Shown: one piece after another, positions 25,204-35,015 of the stretch
How the letters are laid out: each line of letters starts with the position of its first letter
Position numbering within the stretch: the first letter of the stretch is position 1
NCBI GenBank assembly: GCA_002919305.1
Contig: PKFB01000051.1
Coordinates: forward strand, 1-64,000
DNA from: Actinomycetales bacterium
GTDB taxonomy: Bacteria > Actinomycetota > Actinomycetes > Mycobacteriales > Micromonosporaceae
Length of the DNA stretch: 64,000 nt
Direction: 5' to 3'
The notes under the pieces: model-generated
What the model saw: only the letters and a program-made list of their open reading frames with translations
The model's database searches: none
Told to the model about the DNA's origin: nothing
Position numbers and translations under genes: made by a program

Positions 25204-26451
25204 TCACACCGTCGCCAGCGAGTCGGTGGTAACCGGACCGAGCATGCTGCCCTCCAGGTACTCGTCCCAGGACATATCCCAGCCGGTCCAACCGTCCCCC
25301 GGAGGCAGCGGCTCACCGGTGTTTTGCACGATCGCCGGGTCGCCGATCTTGCCCAGCTCGAACAAGAACGCCGCGTTCTCGGTGGAGACGTTCACGCAAC
25401 CGTGCGACACGTTGCGTACCCCTTGATGCTCCACCGACCACGGGGCCGCGTGGATGAACTGGCCCGACCAGGTCATCCGCATCGCGTACTCCACCTCGGT
25501 GCGGTAACCGCCGTTGGCGGTGTCGTCGGGGTCCACACCGTTGCTCTCCGAGGTGAAGATCGCCTCTCGCAGCTTCTCCATGATCACCATGTGACCCTCG
25601 TAGGAGGGCATGTCCGGCGCTCCCAGGCTCACCGGGATCGTGCGGACCACCTCACCGTTGACGGTCACCGTCATCTGCTTGGTCCTGTCGTCGGTCACGA
25701 AGCGCACGTCATCACCGATCGTGATATTCGTCGCGCTCCGGTCCCGCTCCCCGTAGAGCCCGTTGCCCAGCGGCAGCCCGCCGATTCCAGCCCGGACAGT
25801 GATCGTCGTACCTGGCTGCCAGTACTCCTGGGGCCGGAAGTGCACCTGCCGGTCCCCGAACCAGTGCCAGGCACCAGTCACCGGTGGGTTGGTGTCAATG
25901 AACAGCCGACGCTCGACCGCCTCCTTGTCGGCGATCGGCTCTGAGAACTCAATCACGAACGGCATTGCCACGCCGTACGTGGAGTCATCAAAGAGATAGA
26001 AACCGGTGCTTACCAGGCTATCCGGGTCGGGCTCAGGCATCGTGGTGAACGTTACTTCTTGAACGGTCTCGCCCGCCTCGTTCACCGCGGTGACCCGCGC
26101 CGTGTAGGTGGTGTCGTAGTCAAGTTGCCGACCTGGCACCCATGAGGAACCGTCCGTACGGAACGCGCCGTCGACGGTTTGCCCGTTCTCGTCAACCAGC
26201 TCCACCGTAGTGGACTCTGCACCCTCCACCGTCAGAACTAACTCTGCGCTGGTGGGAACCTCGGTGCTGTCCGGAGCCGGACTGGTTATCTGGAGAACCG
26301 GGGTCTCCTGGGAAGCGCCATCGGATTCGCCTGGATTTCGCCAAGCCGCGTCAGCGGTGGAGGCTTCGCCACACGCAGTGACGCCTAGCAGCCCTACCAA
26401 CATCAAAGCCACCAGGTTCTTAACCCGCTTCCGCGTCTTCAGCACTAACAT
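25204..26451 (-). CDS. L,D-transpeptidase lipoprotein (Ig-like plus YkuD)
   Basis: This enzyme makes 3-3 (meso-DAP to meso-DAP) crosslinks in peptidoglycan, outside the membrane. The 415-aa protein starts at ATG 26451 behind GAGGGAGAG; an upstream in-frame start would spoil the signal peptide. The lipobox is VTAC. One or two Ig-like domains (about residues 45-250, with AELVLTVEGAESTTVELVD) precede the YkuD domain, whose catalytic motif is SHGCVNVS with His and Cys in place. A C-terminal Trp-rich extension (DGWTGWDMSWDEYL) matches mycobacterial LdtMt2-type enzymes. Confidence 0.93.
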   Translation of the reverse strand: MLVLKTRKRVKNLVALMLVGLLGVTACGEASTADAAWRNPGESDGASQETPVLQITSPAPDSTEVPTSAELVLTVEGAESTTVELVDENGQTVDGAFRTDGSSWVPGRQLDYDTTYTARVTAVNEAGETVQEVTFTTMPEPDPDSLVSTGFYLFDDSTYGVAMPFVIEFSEPIADKEAVERRLFIDTNPPVTGAWHWFGDRQVHFRPQEYWQPGTTITVRAGIGGLPLGNGLYGERDRSATNITIGDDVRFVTDDRTKQMTVTVNGEVVRTIPVSLGAPDMPSYEGHMVIMEKLREAIFTSESNGVDPDDTANGGYRTEVEYAMRMTWSGQFIHAAPWSVEHQGVRNVSHGCVNVSTENAAFLFELGKIGDPAIVQNTGEPLPPGDGWTGWDMSWDEYLEGSMLGPVTTDSLATV

Positions 26452-26649
26452 GCTCTCCCTCGCCCGGGTGGACGTTGCTCTCCACATGGTGCCCTACCGG
26501 TGCACGCGGAACATCACCCGTAACGGCCGGTGTGACGTCCCGGTGCGTCGATCGTGATCGATCTTGGAGGGCCTGCGGTCTGGATGCTCTCTAGACGTTC
26601 GAACCCCACGATGGGTTGCAGTTGAAGACGTGCTATCGTTCAACCGTTC

Positions 26650-26722
26650 GCGCCGCTAGCTCAATTGGCAGAGCAGCGGACTCTTAATCCGCGGGTTCGG
26701 GGTTCGAGTCCCTGGCGGCGCA
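26650..26722 (+). tRNA. tRNA-Lys (anticodon CTT)
   Basis: A full cloverleaf can be drawn: acceptor GCGCCGC/GCGGCGC, D stem GCTC/GAGC, anticodon stem GCGGA/TCCGC around loop CTCTTAA (anticodon CTT), and T stem CGGGG/CCCTG with loop TTCGAGT. The discriminator is A and CCA is not encoded. A hairpin terminator follows 10 nt later. tRNA genes are frequent integration sites, and accessory-looking genes lie to the right. Confidence 0.97.
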
Positions 26723-26732
26723 CCTGATACGC

Positions 26733-26759
26733 AGGGCCGGCTCGGAGAGAGCCGGCCCT
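26733..26759 (+). terminator. Terminator of the tRNA-Lys gene
   Basis: AGGGCCGGCTC pairs perfectly with GAGCCGGCCCT around a 5-nt loop, 10 nt past the tRNA 3' end. Confidence 0.8.
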
Positions 26760-27033
26760 GAAGCGTCTATACAGCGGGTAGTACAGCCCCGGCACGTTAG
26801 GTGGGCGGCACCTGCTCAACCAGCTGTGATCTTTCGGGTGAGGCATTTGCTCAGGGACGTCCGCTTCACCTCAGTGATGGCCAAGGGCGGCGAGGGATAT
26901 CGAGCGTTTCTACCGCCGCGGTCGCGGGGTATCTGGATCATGGAGTGGGAACCATCACACTGGGGTCAATCGTCGAGCGGTGATCGCTGCCAGGTAGGCC
27001 GCGAATGGCGATCGTGACCCGAAATGAGGCGCT
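26760..27033. other. Gap between tRNA terminator and PP2C gene
   Basis: No gene, repeat of the tRNA end, or integrase-like sequence is seen here. It presumably holds the promoter of the following gene. Confidence 0.4.
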
Positions 27034-28005
27034 GTGATCGCATCCGCATCAAGTCACTCAAGTTATCGTGTGCTGGCCGCTCAGCGTTCCGGCAACGCGG
27101 GTGACGCGAGCACCGTGGGCGGTCAGGATCGGCTCTTTGTCCTTGAGAACGCGGTGATCGTCCTCGACGGCGCGTCATCGGCCACGGAATCACTGGTCGT
27201 CGATGCGATAGCTCCATCGGCATCCGACGCGTCAGAGGCCCGATTGACGACCGGCTCCTCGGGCGATGCGACACCGCAAGCCGAATCATCACCAGCCGCT
27301 GGTGACCCTTTAAAGGACGGAGGATGGTACGCCGACCAGCTCGGCCAGACGCTTGAACGGCGACTGCAGGAGCAGCCGGTCGTGTCGCTGCAAGAGACAC
27401 TGGCAGCCGCTATCGAGCACATGGTCAACACCTATGACCTGACCCCGGGCGCCTCCCCCTCGTCCACCGTACTGATCGTGCGGTGGAGCACGGAGCTGGT
27501 TGAGGCGCTGATCCTGGGAGATGGTGCCATCGTCGTCTGCCGTCCCGACCACACCACGCACCAACTCATCGATATCCGGCTTGCTCAACTGGCTCAGGTG
27601 CAGCGGCGTGTGTACCGGGAACGGCTCCGCGCCGGAACCGGTTACGACCATACTCACGGGCACCTGTTACGCGCCCTGCGCGAGGAACAGCGCAAGCGCC
27701 GCAATCAGCCGCACGGCTACTGGATCGCTGAAGCTGACCCGGAAGCCGCGTACCACGCGCTGACGGCCACCTGGTCCCGGTCGGACATTGACGCGGTGGT
27801 ACTCGCCACTGACGGCGTCACCGCCGCCATTGATGTCTACCGTCTCTATCCGGACTGGCCGCACCTTATCGAGCACGCTGACCGGGATGGTCCCGACGCG
27901 GTCCTGGAAGCCATCCACGTCGCCGAAGCTGAGGATCCAGATGGGCGGCGTTGGCCTCGCAGCAAGGTCCATGACGACAAGACGCTCGCGATCGTCCACT
28001 TGTGA
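27034..28005 (+). CDS. PP2C-like protein phosphatase
   Basis: This 323-aa protein keeps the acidic metal-binding motifs of PPM/PP2C Ser/Thr phosphatases: GGQDRLFVLE, IVLDGASS (usual DGMGG replaced by DGASS), LILGDGAIVV, VLATDGVTAA and HDDKTLAIV. An Ala/Ser-rich insertion follows the second motif (about residues 60-95). No membrane span or signal is seen, so it should act in the cytoplasm. The start is a GTG behind ATGAGG. It faces, tail to tail, the pPIWI-RE operon about 1.1 kb away and lies just past a tRNA gene. PP2C-like proteins occur in some defence and signalling islands, but a link here is inference. Confidence 0.75.
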   Translation: MIASASSHSSYRVLAAQRSGNAGDASTVGGQDRLFVLENAVIVLDGASSATESLVVDAIAPSASDASEARLTTGSSGDATPQAESSPAAGDPLKDGGWYADQLGQTLERRLQEQPVVSLQETLAAAIEHMVNTYDLTPGASPSSTVLIVRWSTELVEALILGDGAIVVCRPDHTTHQLIDIRLAQLAQVQRRVYRERLRAGTGYDHTHGHLLRALREEQRKRRNQPHGYWIAEADPEAAYHALTATWSRSDIDAVVLATDGVTAAIDVYRLYPDWPHLIEHADRDGPDAVLEAIHVAEAEDPDGRRWPRSKVHDDKTLAIVHL

Positions 28006-28348
28006 CGGTTGAGATGTATCGATTTGTCTATGAAGAACTTTCTTGCGAAGTCTTGTGAGGATAGTCAATCTGGTGCTGTATATATCGACGCGAACGCGAT
28101 GAGAGCTTTACGCGTCGGACTTCTGACTTATCGGCCTTGCGGCGCAGTCGCTGGTGAGTAACGCGTCAACCGGACGTGGCGCAGCATCAATGTCTTGCCC
28201 GCCTCCAACAGGAGCCGACGCTTCTGAGGCAGCCGCGGGCGCAGACTGTGGTAACGAAGGCCGGCGATAGACCTCGGCCGGCTCATCGAGCCACATGAAT
28301 TGGTGGCTTGAGGTACGCGCGGTGGACGCCGCCGATCCTGGTGTGTGA

Positions 28349-28921
28349 TCAAGTGGGCCGAGGCGAGCCTATGAGCGCCACGCGCCCTACAGCCGGACGC
28401 CGTTCTAGGGATGGTTCGACTCCCCGACGTTTGGAGTGGTCGCCACTGGCGTACCCATCCGCCGGATAAATGATCTTGCCGATGGGCTTGAAGACCTCGC
28501 CGCGACGGTGTCGGCCTATGTGCCCAGGCAGATGCAGAGCGATCCACAGCAGAGGGGGCAGTGAACGCCTCAGGAAGCACCTCAGTGGCTGAGTAACTTC
28601 CTTGCTCGGGGTGAGGTGGCGAAGGGGATCAGATACCCCTCCGGGAGCGGCTGCCCTGGAGCATGAACGGCATGACGTACACCTGCTCACTGGCGAGTTC
28701 ACCGTCACTGAGGTGAGTGCATCGTTACTGACTTTGCGGAGAACGGCGAGAGCAGCGCCGAAGACGAGGGGAATGACGAGTAAGCCCGCCAGCGTTAGTT
28801 CTCGTCCTCTTCCGGTACGGCGCGTTATCGACTGAAAGGTGGTGTAAATACACCGCGCTAAAGCGGCCGTGACGTAGTGATGGATCGGCTCGGTGCAGCC
28901 GTCTAATAGTGCTTCGGAGCC
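28349..28921 (-). other. Open frame without start codon, possible remnant of a membrane protein gene
   Basis: A 191-codon frame is open from 28921 to a stop at 28349. It has no ATG, GTG or TTG before a GTG at 28708. Its first third reads like coding sequence (ALLDGCTEPIHHYV, then a basic stretch followed by a membrane-like segment ELTLAGLLVIPLVFGAAL). The rest is Arg- and Pro-rich and less convincing. It may be the eroded end of a gene displaced when the neighbouring cassette arrived, or a chance frame. No family is recognised. Confidence 0.25.
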
Positions 28922-28997
28922 CTAAACCTTAGACCAGTCAGTGGGCTTTAGGCCTTGTTGGGCGGCGTGTGGCTCAGGACACCGAACCGTCCTCATA

Positions 28998-29037
28998 GAG
29001 CCGGCCATGAGGACGGTGACGCCCTCATGGCCGGCTC
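28998..29037 (-). terminator. Terminator of the pPIWI-RE operon
   Basis: GAGCCGGCCATGAGG pairs perfectly with CCTCATGGCCGGCTC (15 bp, 10-nt loop), 46 nt beyond the stop of the pPIWI-RE gene. Confidence 0.8.
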
Positions 29038-29082
29038 GGGTGTTCGATGACCACGGCTTACATGCCTTACGGTGACCGCGAC

Positions 29083-31668
29083 TCAGTCGTCACTGGTGGA
29101 CTCGTCATCCTCTAGATGCGTGATCCTCGTCGGGAGCAGGTACTCCTCAATCTGCTCGGCTAGGTGTAGGGGCCAGGGCAGGGTTGTCGTGGAGCGTGCG
29201 TAGGGTGCTGCATCTCGGAGATCATGCGCGAGCGCTGCCCAATGCTCAGGACGGTCGCCCTCTTGACAGGCTGCGACGAAGAACTCGACCAACTGGGCGT
29301 TCCAGACCTGAGCCTTTGGCTGTGGGGCTACCAACCTGCCGTTGCGTTCCAAAGAGACGAGCTTCGAGGTGCCTTTCAGCGCGCCACTAGCAGTGCTCGG
29401 CTTGCCGCTGGTGCTACCGAAAACCAAAGGCGGTAGGAACCGCCACAAACCCTGCGGCTGGCCGGTATCGTCCCCGTTGATTCCGTAACACTCGGGGGTC
29501 TCACCCCCCTCAACGGTGCGTACTCGTACATGCCGCAGTCCGGGAAAACGAGCGATCGGGATAGAAGCACCAGCGGCAAATTCGATAGCGTTCACTTGGA
29601 TCCGGTTGTTGGCGATGCTTTTCCAGGCCGACCGTAGATTCTGCGAGTGAGTGAGCAGAAGCACGTCAGGATAGTCGCTGATCACCTCGCGGACGGTGTT
29701 CTCAACAAACCGTACGATGTCCTCTGGACTGCATTTAGTCTCAACATTGACATATCGCTCTCCAATTGCGAGCAGGCCAGTATGCAACGGCCGCCAGTCC
29801 ACTTCAGGAGCTCGAACCTGAATGTGATCACCGTTGGGATCAATAAGTACAGCAACCGGGACCTGCCGTGCGACCCCCCAAACCTGCCCTCGGTTTTGAC
29901 GGATCACCCAGATCCCCAGTAGTGCAGGCGGTCGCTCCAGGGTGCCGGGAGCCGGCATGGGCAGGGGAGCTGGGCGGATACCAAGTTGCCGGAATAGGTC
30001 GTCGATTGCGGCGGCGAATCGTTCTTGGTTTGGGTCAGATAGTTCTTGGCCTTCCCGAGCTTTAGAGGAACGCTTTGAGGTCGTGACGGGAGTGACGAAT
30101 TGGCTGATTCGACCAGTAAGTAGTAGTCCGTGACGGATTGCGAATTTCGGATCGTTGCCGCGATGGCTGCCTTGGTACTCATCGGGATGCTGGATTTCTA
30201 CCAGAGTGGCCGTTGGATGGGCGACTTTCCCTAGCCGCTTCATTGTCAGGGTGATGCGGTCCTCTACCGCAGCCTGCAGGCTCCGTTTTTTATGGACAGT
30301 GCGATCGAGATCTGCTCTGATCTCAGGGGCACGGAGGTGCCTGATACCAATGGTGAGGGGGCCATGTGTGATGACCTTTTCGTCCTCACCAAGCTGCTCA
30401 ACCCGTGGAAGTCGGACTCCAAGTCGAGTTCGCAGGTGGTTTAACGCGTACTGGGTAGCCTCAGGAGTGGCGGTTAGTAGCTCGAATGTTACCCGGGGAC
30501 CAATGGCGTCACAGATTCGTTCCGGTGGGATCGTTCCCTCGCTCACGCCAGCGAGTCCTTTGTAGATGGTCGTCCGCTCACGGGCCAGGGGATCGATAAC
30601 CTTGAGAGCGGGCGCTAGAGCCTCCGCCGCCCACGTCATGAGAGGCTCACGATCAGCCAGCGAAAGCCCGGCGCTGACTGTTTCACGTTTCAGCATCCCA
30701 GTGCTGTAGACCAGGGCAGCGGCGTCCCCGTCACGTTGTAGGTAATCCAGAGGATGGTTTACCAGTTCCGCGGGGTCAGGAAGGCGGTGTAGGCAGCCGG
30801 CCTCAGCAAGTACACGGGCAAGAGCGTCATCCCACCGGGGTTGATAAGAGGTTGTGCCGTCAGCGTCAGTGACCTTGGTCTGCCTGATCCGGGCTCGACC
30901 GAAGTGGCGTGAATTATCCAACCCGCTTAGATAGGGAACAGTCGGTGCGAGGTAGACGTTGTGGCCATGATCGAAGGCGAGTCGGCCGCGGATCGGCATC
31001 CATCGGCGTACCCCGAAAGAGAGATATATGAATAGCTCATCGCTGGTGGGTATGGTTTGCGCGCTGATGCCGATTTTCGCAGAGAACGGCGTACCCTCCT
31101 CAATGTGGGAGGGAGGCCAAGACATCAGCTCGGCGCCCATGTCTGTGGCACAACGTCGAAACTGTAGGTTGCCGTGTGGGCAAATCATGTTCGGCCGTGA
31201 CAGGGTTGCGGCGATCTCCATGGGCAGGAGGCGCCTCGCCCAGTCGCGTTGCTCAGGGGCAGTGAGATTGATGGTGAGCTTCGACCAAGCCAAATCGGCG
31301 GCGGCTAGCTGACTCAGTGTGCTGGCAATCTGCTCAGGTGCCACCTGCTGCGCCCGTACCCAGGCAGCGACCAAGGCGAAGAGCGCATGAGGATTAATCT
31401 CACGGTACGCCAGCAACCAGTCCTCATCCTCATTCCCCTGACCAGCCCGTTTTAGGGTGACCACGCAGTCGGGAATCAACGCGGTGATCGCCTCATTGAG
31501 CGAGGCGATCGGGATGCTGGCGTCATCACCGCCGCGTCGGGCCTGTGCCAGCCGCCGTAGCGGCTCCTTCCAATGGCCAGGGAAACGCAGCAGGAAGTAA
31601 TCTCTTTCAAGTGGGATGGCGGGATCCAAGCGCAGGACAGTGGCCGCCAATTCGTTATAGCGTGGCAT
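29083..31668 (-). CDS. pPIWI-RE family protein (prokaryotic PIWI, RNase H fold)
   Basis: This 861-aa protein matches, by layout and signature segments, the pPIWI-RE group described by comparative genomics (an X/N-terminal module, a MID-like module and an RNase H-fold PIWI module). The C-terminal third carries ALLGIWVIRQNRGQVWGVAR, a LLLTHSQNLRSAW helix, and the closing pattern with Arg then Glu: DLRDAAPYARSTTTLPWPLH and LAEQIEEYLL. The family is named for such conserved Arg and Glu residues. It is predicted to bind guide or R-loop nucleic acid and work with the helicase and nuclease encoded just upstream (2-nt gap) against plasmids or phage. Catalytic activity is uncertain. I recognise the family from memory, not from a search. 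Confidence 0.82.
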   Translation of the reverse strand: MPRYNELAATVLRLDPAIPLERDYFLLRFPGHWKEPLRRLAQARRGGDDASIPIASLNEAITALIPDCVVTLKRAGQGNEDEDWLLAYREINPHALFALVAAWVRAQQVAPEQIASTLSQLAAADLAWSKLTINLTAPEQRDWARRLLPMEIAATLSRPNMICPHGNLQFRRCATDMGAELMSWPPSHIEEGTPFSAKIGISAQTIPTSDELFIYLSFGVRRWMPIRGRLAFDHGHNVYLAPTVPYLSGLDNSRHFGRARIRQTKVTDADGTTSYQPRWDDALARVLAEAGCLHRLPDPAELVNHPLDYLQRDGDAAALVYSTGMLKRETVSAGLSLADREPLMTWAAEALAPALKVIDPLARERTTIYKGLAGVSEGTIPPERICDAIGPRVTFELLTATPEATQYALNHLRTRLGVRLPRVEQLGEDEKVITHGPLTIGIRHLRAPEIRADLDRTVHKKRSLQAAVEDRITLTMKRLGKVAHPTATLVEIQHPDEYQGSHRGNDPKFAIRHGLLLTGRISQFVTPVTTSKRSSKAREGQELSDPNQERFAAAIDDLFRQLGIRPAPLPMPAPGTLERPPALLGIWVIRQNRGQVWGVARQVPVAVLIDPNGDHIQVRAPEVDWRPLHTGLLAIGERYVNVETKCSPEDIVRFVENTVREVISDYPDVLLLTHSQNLRSAWKSIANNRIQVNAIEFAAGASIPIARFPGLRHVRVRTVEGGETPECYGINGDDTGQPQGLWRFLPPLVFGSTSGKPSTASGALKGTSKLVSLERNGRLVAPQPKAQVWNAQLVEFFVAACQEGDRPEHWAALAHDLRDAAPYARSTTTLPWPLHLAEQIEEYLLPTRITHLEDDESTSDD

Positions 31669-31670
31669 TA

Positions 31671-34600
31671 TCAGTGATCTCCTATCGATGTAAGTGCCTG
31701 GTAAAGGGGGGAATATAGGGCTCGGACTAGATGACGGTCTGGATCAGTGGATTCAGGATTAAAGAAAGGGGAAAGGACGTCACGCATGCCGTACAGCAGG
31801 CTGGTGCTGGCGTCATCGAGGACGTCGTCCGCGCGTACTGCTGTTTTGGGAGCGAAGGCGGCGTCGCAGAAGTAGACCTTCGCGGCTTGACCCCCACGAA
31901 GCAGACGTCCGATGACTTGCCAGATCGTGACGAGCTGAGTCCAGGCGACTCGATTTCGTTCGTCCTCACTGAGCAGGCTGTAGGCCAGCATGTTGTGCAG
32001 CAGCCGTCGCCATTGGCGCCATGCGGCGTGGCGTCGGTCGTTACCCGCTGTCTCCAAACGTTGCCACGATTCACAGTCGCTAACTAGGCGCGGGCGGAGC
32101 TGTTCTAAGGCGTATTGGTTAATGCGTTGCGTGACGTAGCTGAGGTCCTTTGGACGGGGGTGTGGACGTACCAGGAAGAAAGCAGCGCCGATAGCGGCGA
32201 CACCCTCCTCGTTGAGGATATTGTGTCCGCGTTCTATAGCCAGGATCGGCGCGACCAACAGCCATGCCTCATCGGTTCCGAAATCAGCTACGTCACCGCG
32301 GCGCAGGAGGTGCGGGTCGTCCCAGCCGGTCTCCAACTCGTCGTCACCGACGAGGCAGCGCACCTGGCCCTTCCAGGACGACTTCAGGCGCAACAGTTCG
32401 TTGGTAACGAGGCGGGCCTCGGCATAGCTACCAACCAGCAACATGATCTTCTGACGCCCCGGAGGGAGAGTGTCGCGCTCTCGTTCCAAGCGATTGCGTC
32501 GCTTGGGTCCGGGGCCAGGACGGGTGAGAGACTCAACCATGCGCCGTAGCGCAGCGGTGCGTTGAGCACCGTAGAGTCCAGAGACCCAGATGGGGGTATG
32601 TCGCGCGCCGGCGTATTGGATATCGAGGGCGAAGGTAGTCTCAGCAATACCAGCGAGCTTTTCTGCTGACGGTCGCAGGATCGCTCCCACGGGGACATCG
32701 ATGTGGTACCGCGGGGAGCTGCCGGCCCAACTGGTGCCAGACAACAACAGGACGTTCGGTCCTGGGCCATCGGCGGGGAACAGATCCGGAAGGTTAATGA
32801 GTAGAAAGCGGCCGACCCCCGAGTACCGGAAGAACCGGAACTCACCCATCTGTCCGTTGTCGTTCCCGTTCGGGTCCTCGACGTATTGGAAGCCCAGCAC
32901 ATTACCCATGGGAGACTCTGGAACCGCCAGCGCTAGGTCGGTCGGCGGCCGCCGAATTTCGGTGGTCATGGTGTCGTACATGTCCAATTCGGCCGCGACC
33001 TCTGGCCAGATAGCAAGCATGAGATTAAGGCGGTGTGCCATCACCGCTACCGCGATCGCGATTTCTAGACGCCACACGGCATGGTTGAGATTATCGATCG
33101 TGACTTTACGACCTGGAATTAGCTCTCGATCGGTAAGATCAGTCAACCACTTCCGTACCCGTTCTTCGCGGATGTCTTCCTCGGTATCTGATAGCTGTGC
33201 CTCGGCCAGCTCCGCCAGAGAAGCCGCTAGACCAGTTGACACGCCGGTTGGGTCATCAATGAAGGTGTCGAATTCCCGGCGTAACTTCTGATAGAGCTTA
33301 TCGTCATCCCAGCCTGGCTCAGGCTTGTCGCCTTTACGAGCGGACAGGCCTGACCATTCCTGCGCCAGGCTGTTGAATAGCGTCCACGCCGTGAAGTAGT
33401 CCGTGTCGATCCACTTCAGAATCGGTCTGTCCGGCCGGGTGCGATCCCGTTGCAGCAATTGATAGATCATGTCAGCGGCGCTTCGTGCCTGGTGGAGCAC
33501 CCGGTTAAAACGGCGAATCTGCCGGGACCGCGTCTCGGCACGCCCACTGGCGCGGAGGCGTTCAGAGAAGCGCAAACCGATCTCGTCGATCCATGCTTCT
33601 GCACTAGGACCGAGCAATATCTGAGAGTGAGCGAACATCTCGTCGAGGTTGGCCTGTACTTGGTCCGCCTCGTCGACGAGGATGAGATCACTGCGCCGCC
33701 ACACTGCCTCCAAGTAGCGAAGCCGTAGCGGACTTAACGGTGTAGGCACTGGAGTATGCACCAGGCTCCAGGGGGTGGCGATCCACACGTTGGCGGTAAC
33801 CAACCGGCGGGCCGCTTCGTGGCGCTGGCAGCCGTGCCAGAGCGGGCAGGTGTGCGGAGTGCCTTCCCGCCAGTCGTCGAGTGGAGCATCGGCGTTGTGA
33901 GCAATGAGGTCCTGACAGGGAGCCTCGCGGACCATAAGGGGATGTTGGCGATCGCGGCGCAGGGCATCGAGTGCACAGGCAGTGCTGAGTAGATCGAAGC
34001 CGTAGGGATCATCAGGTGTGATACGGCCGGGAGCCGCCCGCTGAAGCCGATGGAGACGCTCAGCGTGTTGCGTCCGATTCCGCCCCATGATCGGTGCTGC
34101 CCGGACGCCGTCGTATCCGGACAGGACATGGGTGATACGTAGTGCGAGCGAGTTGTCGCCGACCACGATCGTCACGGTGTGGCCGTGTCGTGCCGCCCAC
34201 ACCGCCAATACCATGACCAGGGTGCTCTTGCCGACACTGACCATGCCGACCATGTGCAGCATGCGGTCGACGGTTAGGACGGTGGCATCACGGAAGGCGT
34301 CGTCGGTCGCCCGCACTTGGAGAGTGACCTCTTGCAGTCGCTGTTCCCACCGTTGGTCAGCCCGGCCGTGCTTCTGATCCTCGGCATCCATGGCTTGAGC
34401 GGTGGCTATGAGTTCCGCCCAGCTAACTGAGATCGGAGTGCGAGAGCGAACAGTGAGGTCGTGGGCGTCTGTCGCTGGAAAGCGTGGCAGATCATCGGGA
34501 ATGGTGACGCCGTAGCCGCGTGCGGTCGACCGCATCCGGTACGCACCGGGGTTGGCGTACCGAGCTGATTCCTTGACGAACGGCAGAGGCCGGGTGAGCA

Positions 34601-35015
34601 GCTCCTCATACCAGTCCCAGCGCGCTATGGCGACGCTGCATTCGTTCCGGCGGCTGATCAGTCGATATTCCTCATCCAGGTCGTAGCCTCGAACCTCTCG
34701 CGGCACCGACCGATAGCTCTCCAGCTCTTCTTTCCACCCGTAGAGGCGATGGGTGCGCCACAGGATCGTGCGGGCATTGGCGAGTCGGATCTGCGCATCA
34801 GAGGGAACCTCATGGACCGCATCCCACAGCGCGCGGTAACCATCGAGAAGCGCGGGCACTCCGGTGGCGGCTTGCCCGGGAGCCACTGTCTCCAATAGAT
34901 AGAGACTTAGTTCGAGCTCCATAAGACGCGGGATGGTGGGCTGACCATCCTCAGGGGTGTAGTGCGCTTTCAGTGCTTTGATGAACTGTTGCCGCCATGC
35001 ATGGATCTGTCTCAC
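31671..35015 (-). CDS. pPIWI-RE-associated DinG/XPD-like helicase with Fe-S cysteines
   Basis: This 1114-aa superfamily 2 helicase has Walker A GMVSVGKST at residues 257-265 and the DEAD-type Walker B LVDEAD at 446-451. The late motif QVIGRLLRGG is near residue 1030. Between motifs I and II four Cys (347, 367, 390, 396; the last pair in CPLWHGC) are placed like the Fe-S cluster of DinG/XPD helicases. The first 250 residues are likely the pPIWI_RE_Z-type module. The presumed role is unwinding or remodelling target DNA for the PIWI and nuclease partners. Its start overlaps the end of the endonuclease-like gene by 4 nt and its stop is 2 nt from the pPIWI-RE gene, so the three are coupled. Confidence 0.82.
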   Translation of the reverse strand: MRQIHAWRQQFIKALKAHYTPEDGQPTIPRLMELELSLYLLETVAPGQAATGVPALLDGYRALWDAVHEVPSDAQIRLANARTILWRTHRLYGWKEELESYRSVPREVRGYDLDEEYRLISRRNECSVAIARWDWYEELLTRPLPFVKESARYANPGAYRMRSTARGYGVTIPDDLPRFPATDAHDLTVRSRTPISVSWAELIATAQAMDAEDQKHGRADQRWEQRLQEVTLQVRATDDAFRDATVLTVDRMLHMVGMVSVGKSTLVMVLAVWAARHGHTVTIVVGDNSLALRITHVLSGYDGVRAAPIMGRNRTQHAERLHRLQRAAPGRITPDDPYGFDLLSTACALDALRRDRQHPLMVREAPCQDLIAHNADAPLDDWREGTPHTCPLWHGCQRHEAARRLVTANVWIATPWSLVHTPVPTPLSPLRLRYLEAVWRRSDLILVDEADQVQANLDEMFAHSQILLGPSAEAWIDEIGLRFSERLRASGRAETRSRQIRRFNRVLHQARSAADMIYQLLQRDRTRPDRPILKWIDTDYFTAWTLFNSLAQEWSGLSARKGDKPEPGWDDDKLYQKLRREFDTFIDDPTGVSTGLAASLAELAEAQLSDTEEDIREERVRKWLTDLTDRELIPGRKVTIDNLNHAVWRLEIAIAVAVMAHRLNLMLAIWPEVAAELDMYDTMTTEIRRPPTDLALAVPESPMGNVLGFQYVEDPNGNDNGQMGEFRFFRYSGVGRFLLINLPDLFPADGPGPNVLLLSGTSWAGSSPRYHIDVPVGAILRPSAEKLAGIAETTFALDIQYAGARHTPIWVSGLYGAQRTAALRRMVESLTRPGPGPKRRNRLERERDTLPPGRQKIMLLVGSYAEARLVTNELLRLKSSWKGQVRCLVGDDELETGWDDPHLLRRGDVADFGTDEAWLLVAPILAIERGHNILNEEGVAAIGAAFFLVRPHPRPKDLSYVTQRINQYALEQLRPRLVSDCESWQRLETAGNDRRHAAWRQWRRLLHNMLAYSLLSEDERNRVAWTQLVTIWQVIGRLLRGGQAAKVYFCDAAFAPKTAVRADDVLDDASTSLLYGMRDVLSPFFNPESTDPDRHLVRALYSPLYQALTSIGDH

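Larger units (their letters stand above)
28006..29082. other. Gap between PP2C gene and pPIWI-RE cassette
   Basis: These 1.08 kb hold no confident gene. The left part (28010-28130) is AT-richer than its surroundings. A long minus-strand frame without a start codon (28349-28921) may be a remnant, and a strong terminator (28998-29037) serves the pPIWI-RE operon. Confidence 0.5.

Noticed and set aside
26650-26722. Attachment-site duplication of the tRNA-Lys 3' end
   Set aside because: I looked for a second copy of the tRNA 3' sequence around 36-37 kb and saw none, and no integrase gene is present, so an island boundary is not proven.
28128-28580. 150-codon minus-strand frame, considered as a transposase remnant
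   Set aside because: No DDE-type motif or terminal inverted repeats; composition is Arg/Pro/Ser-rich shadow-like.
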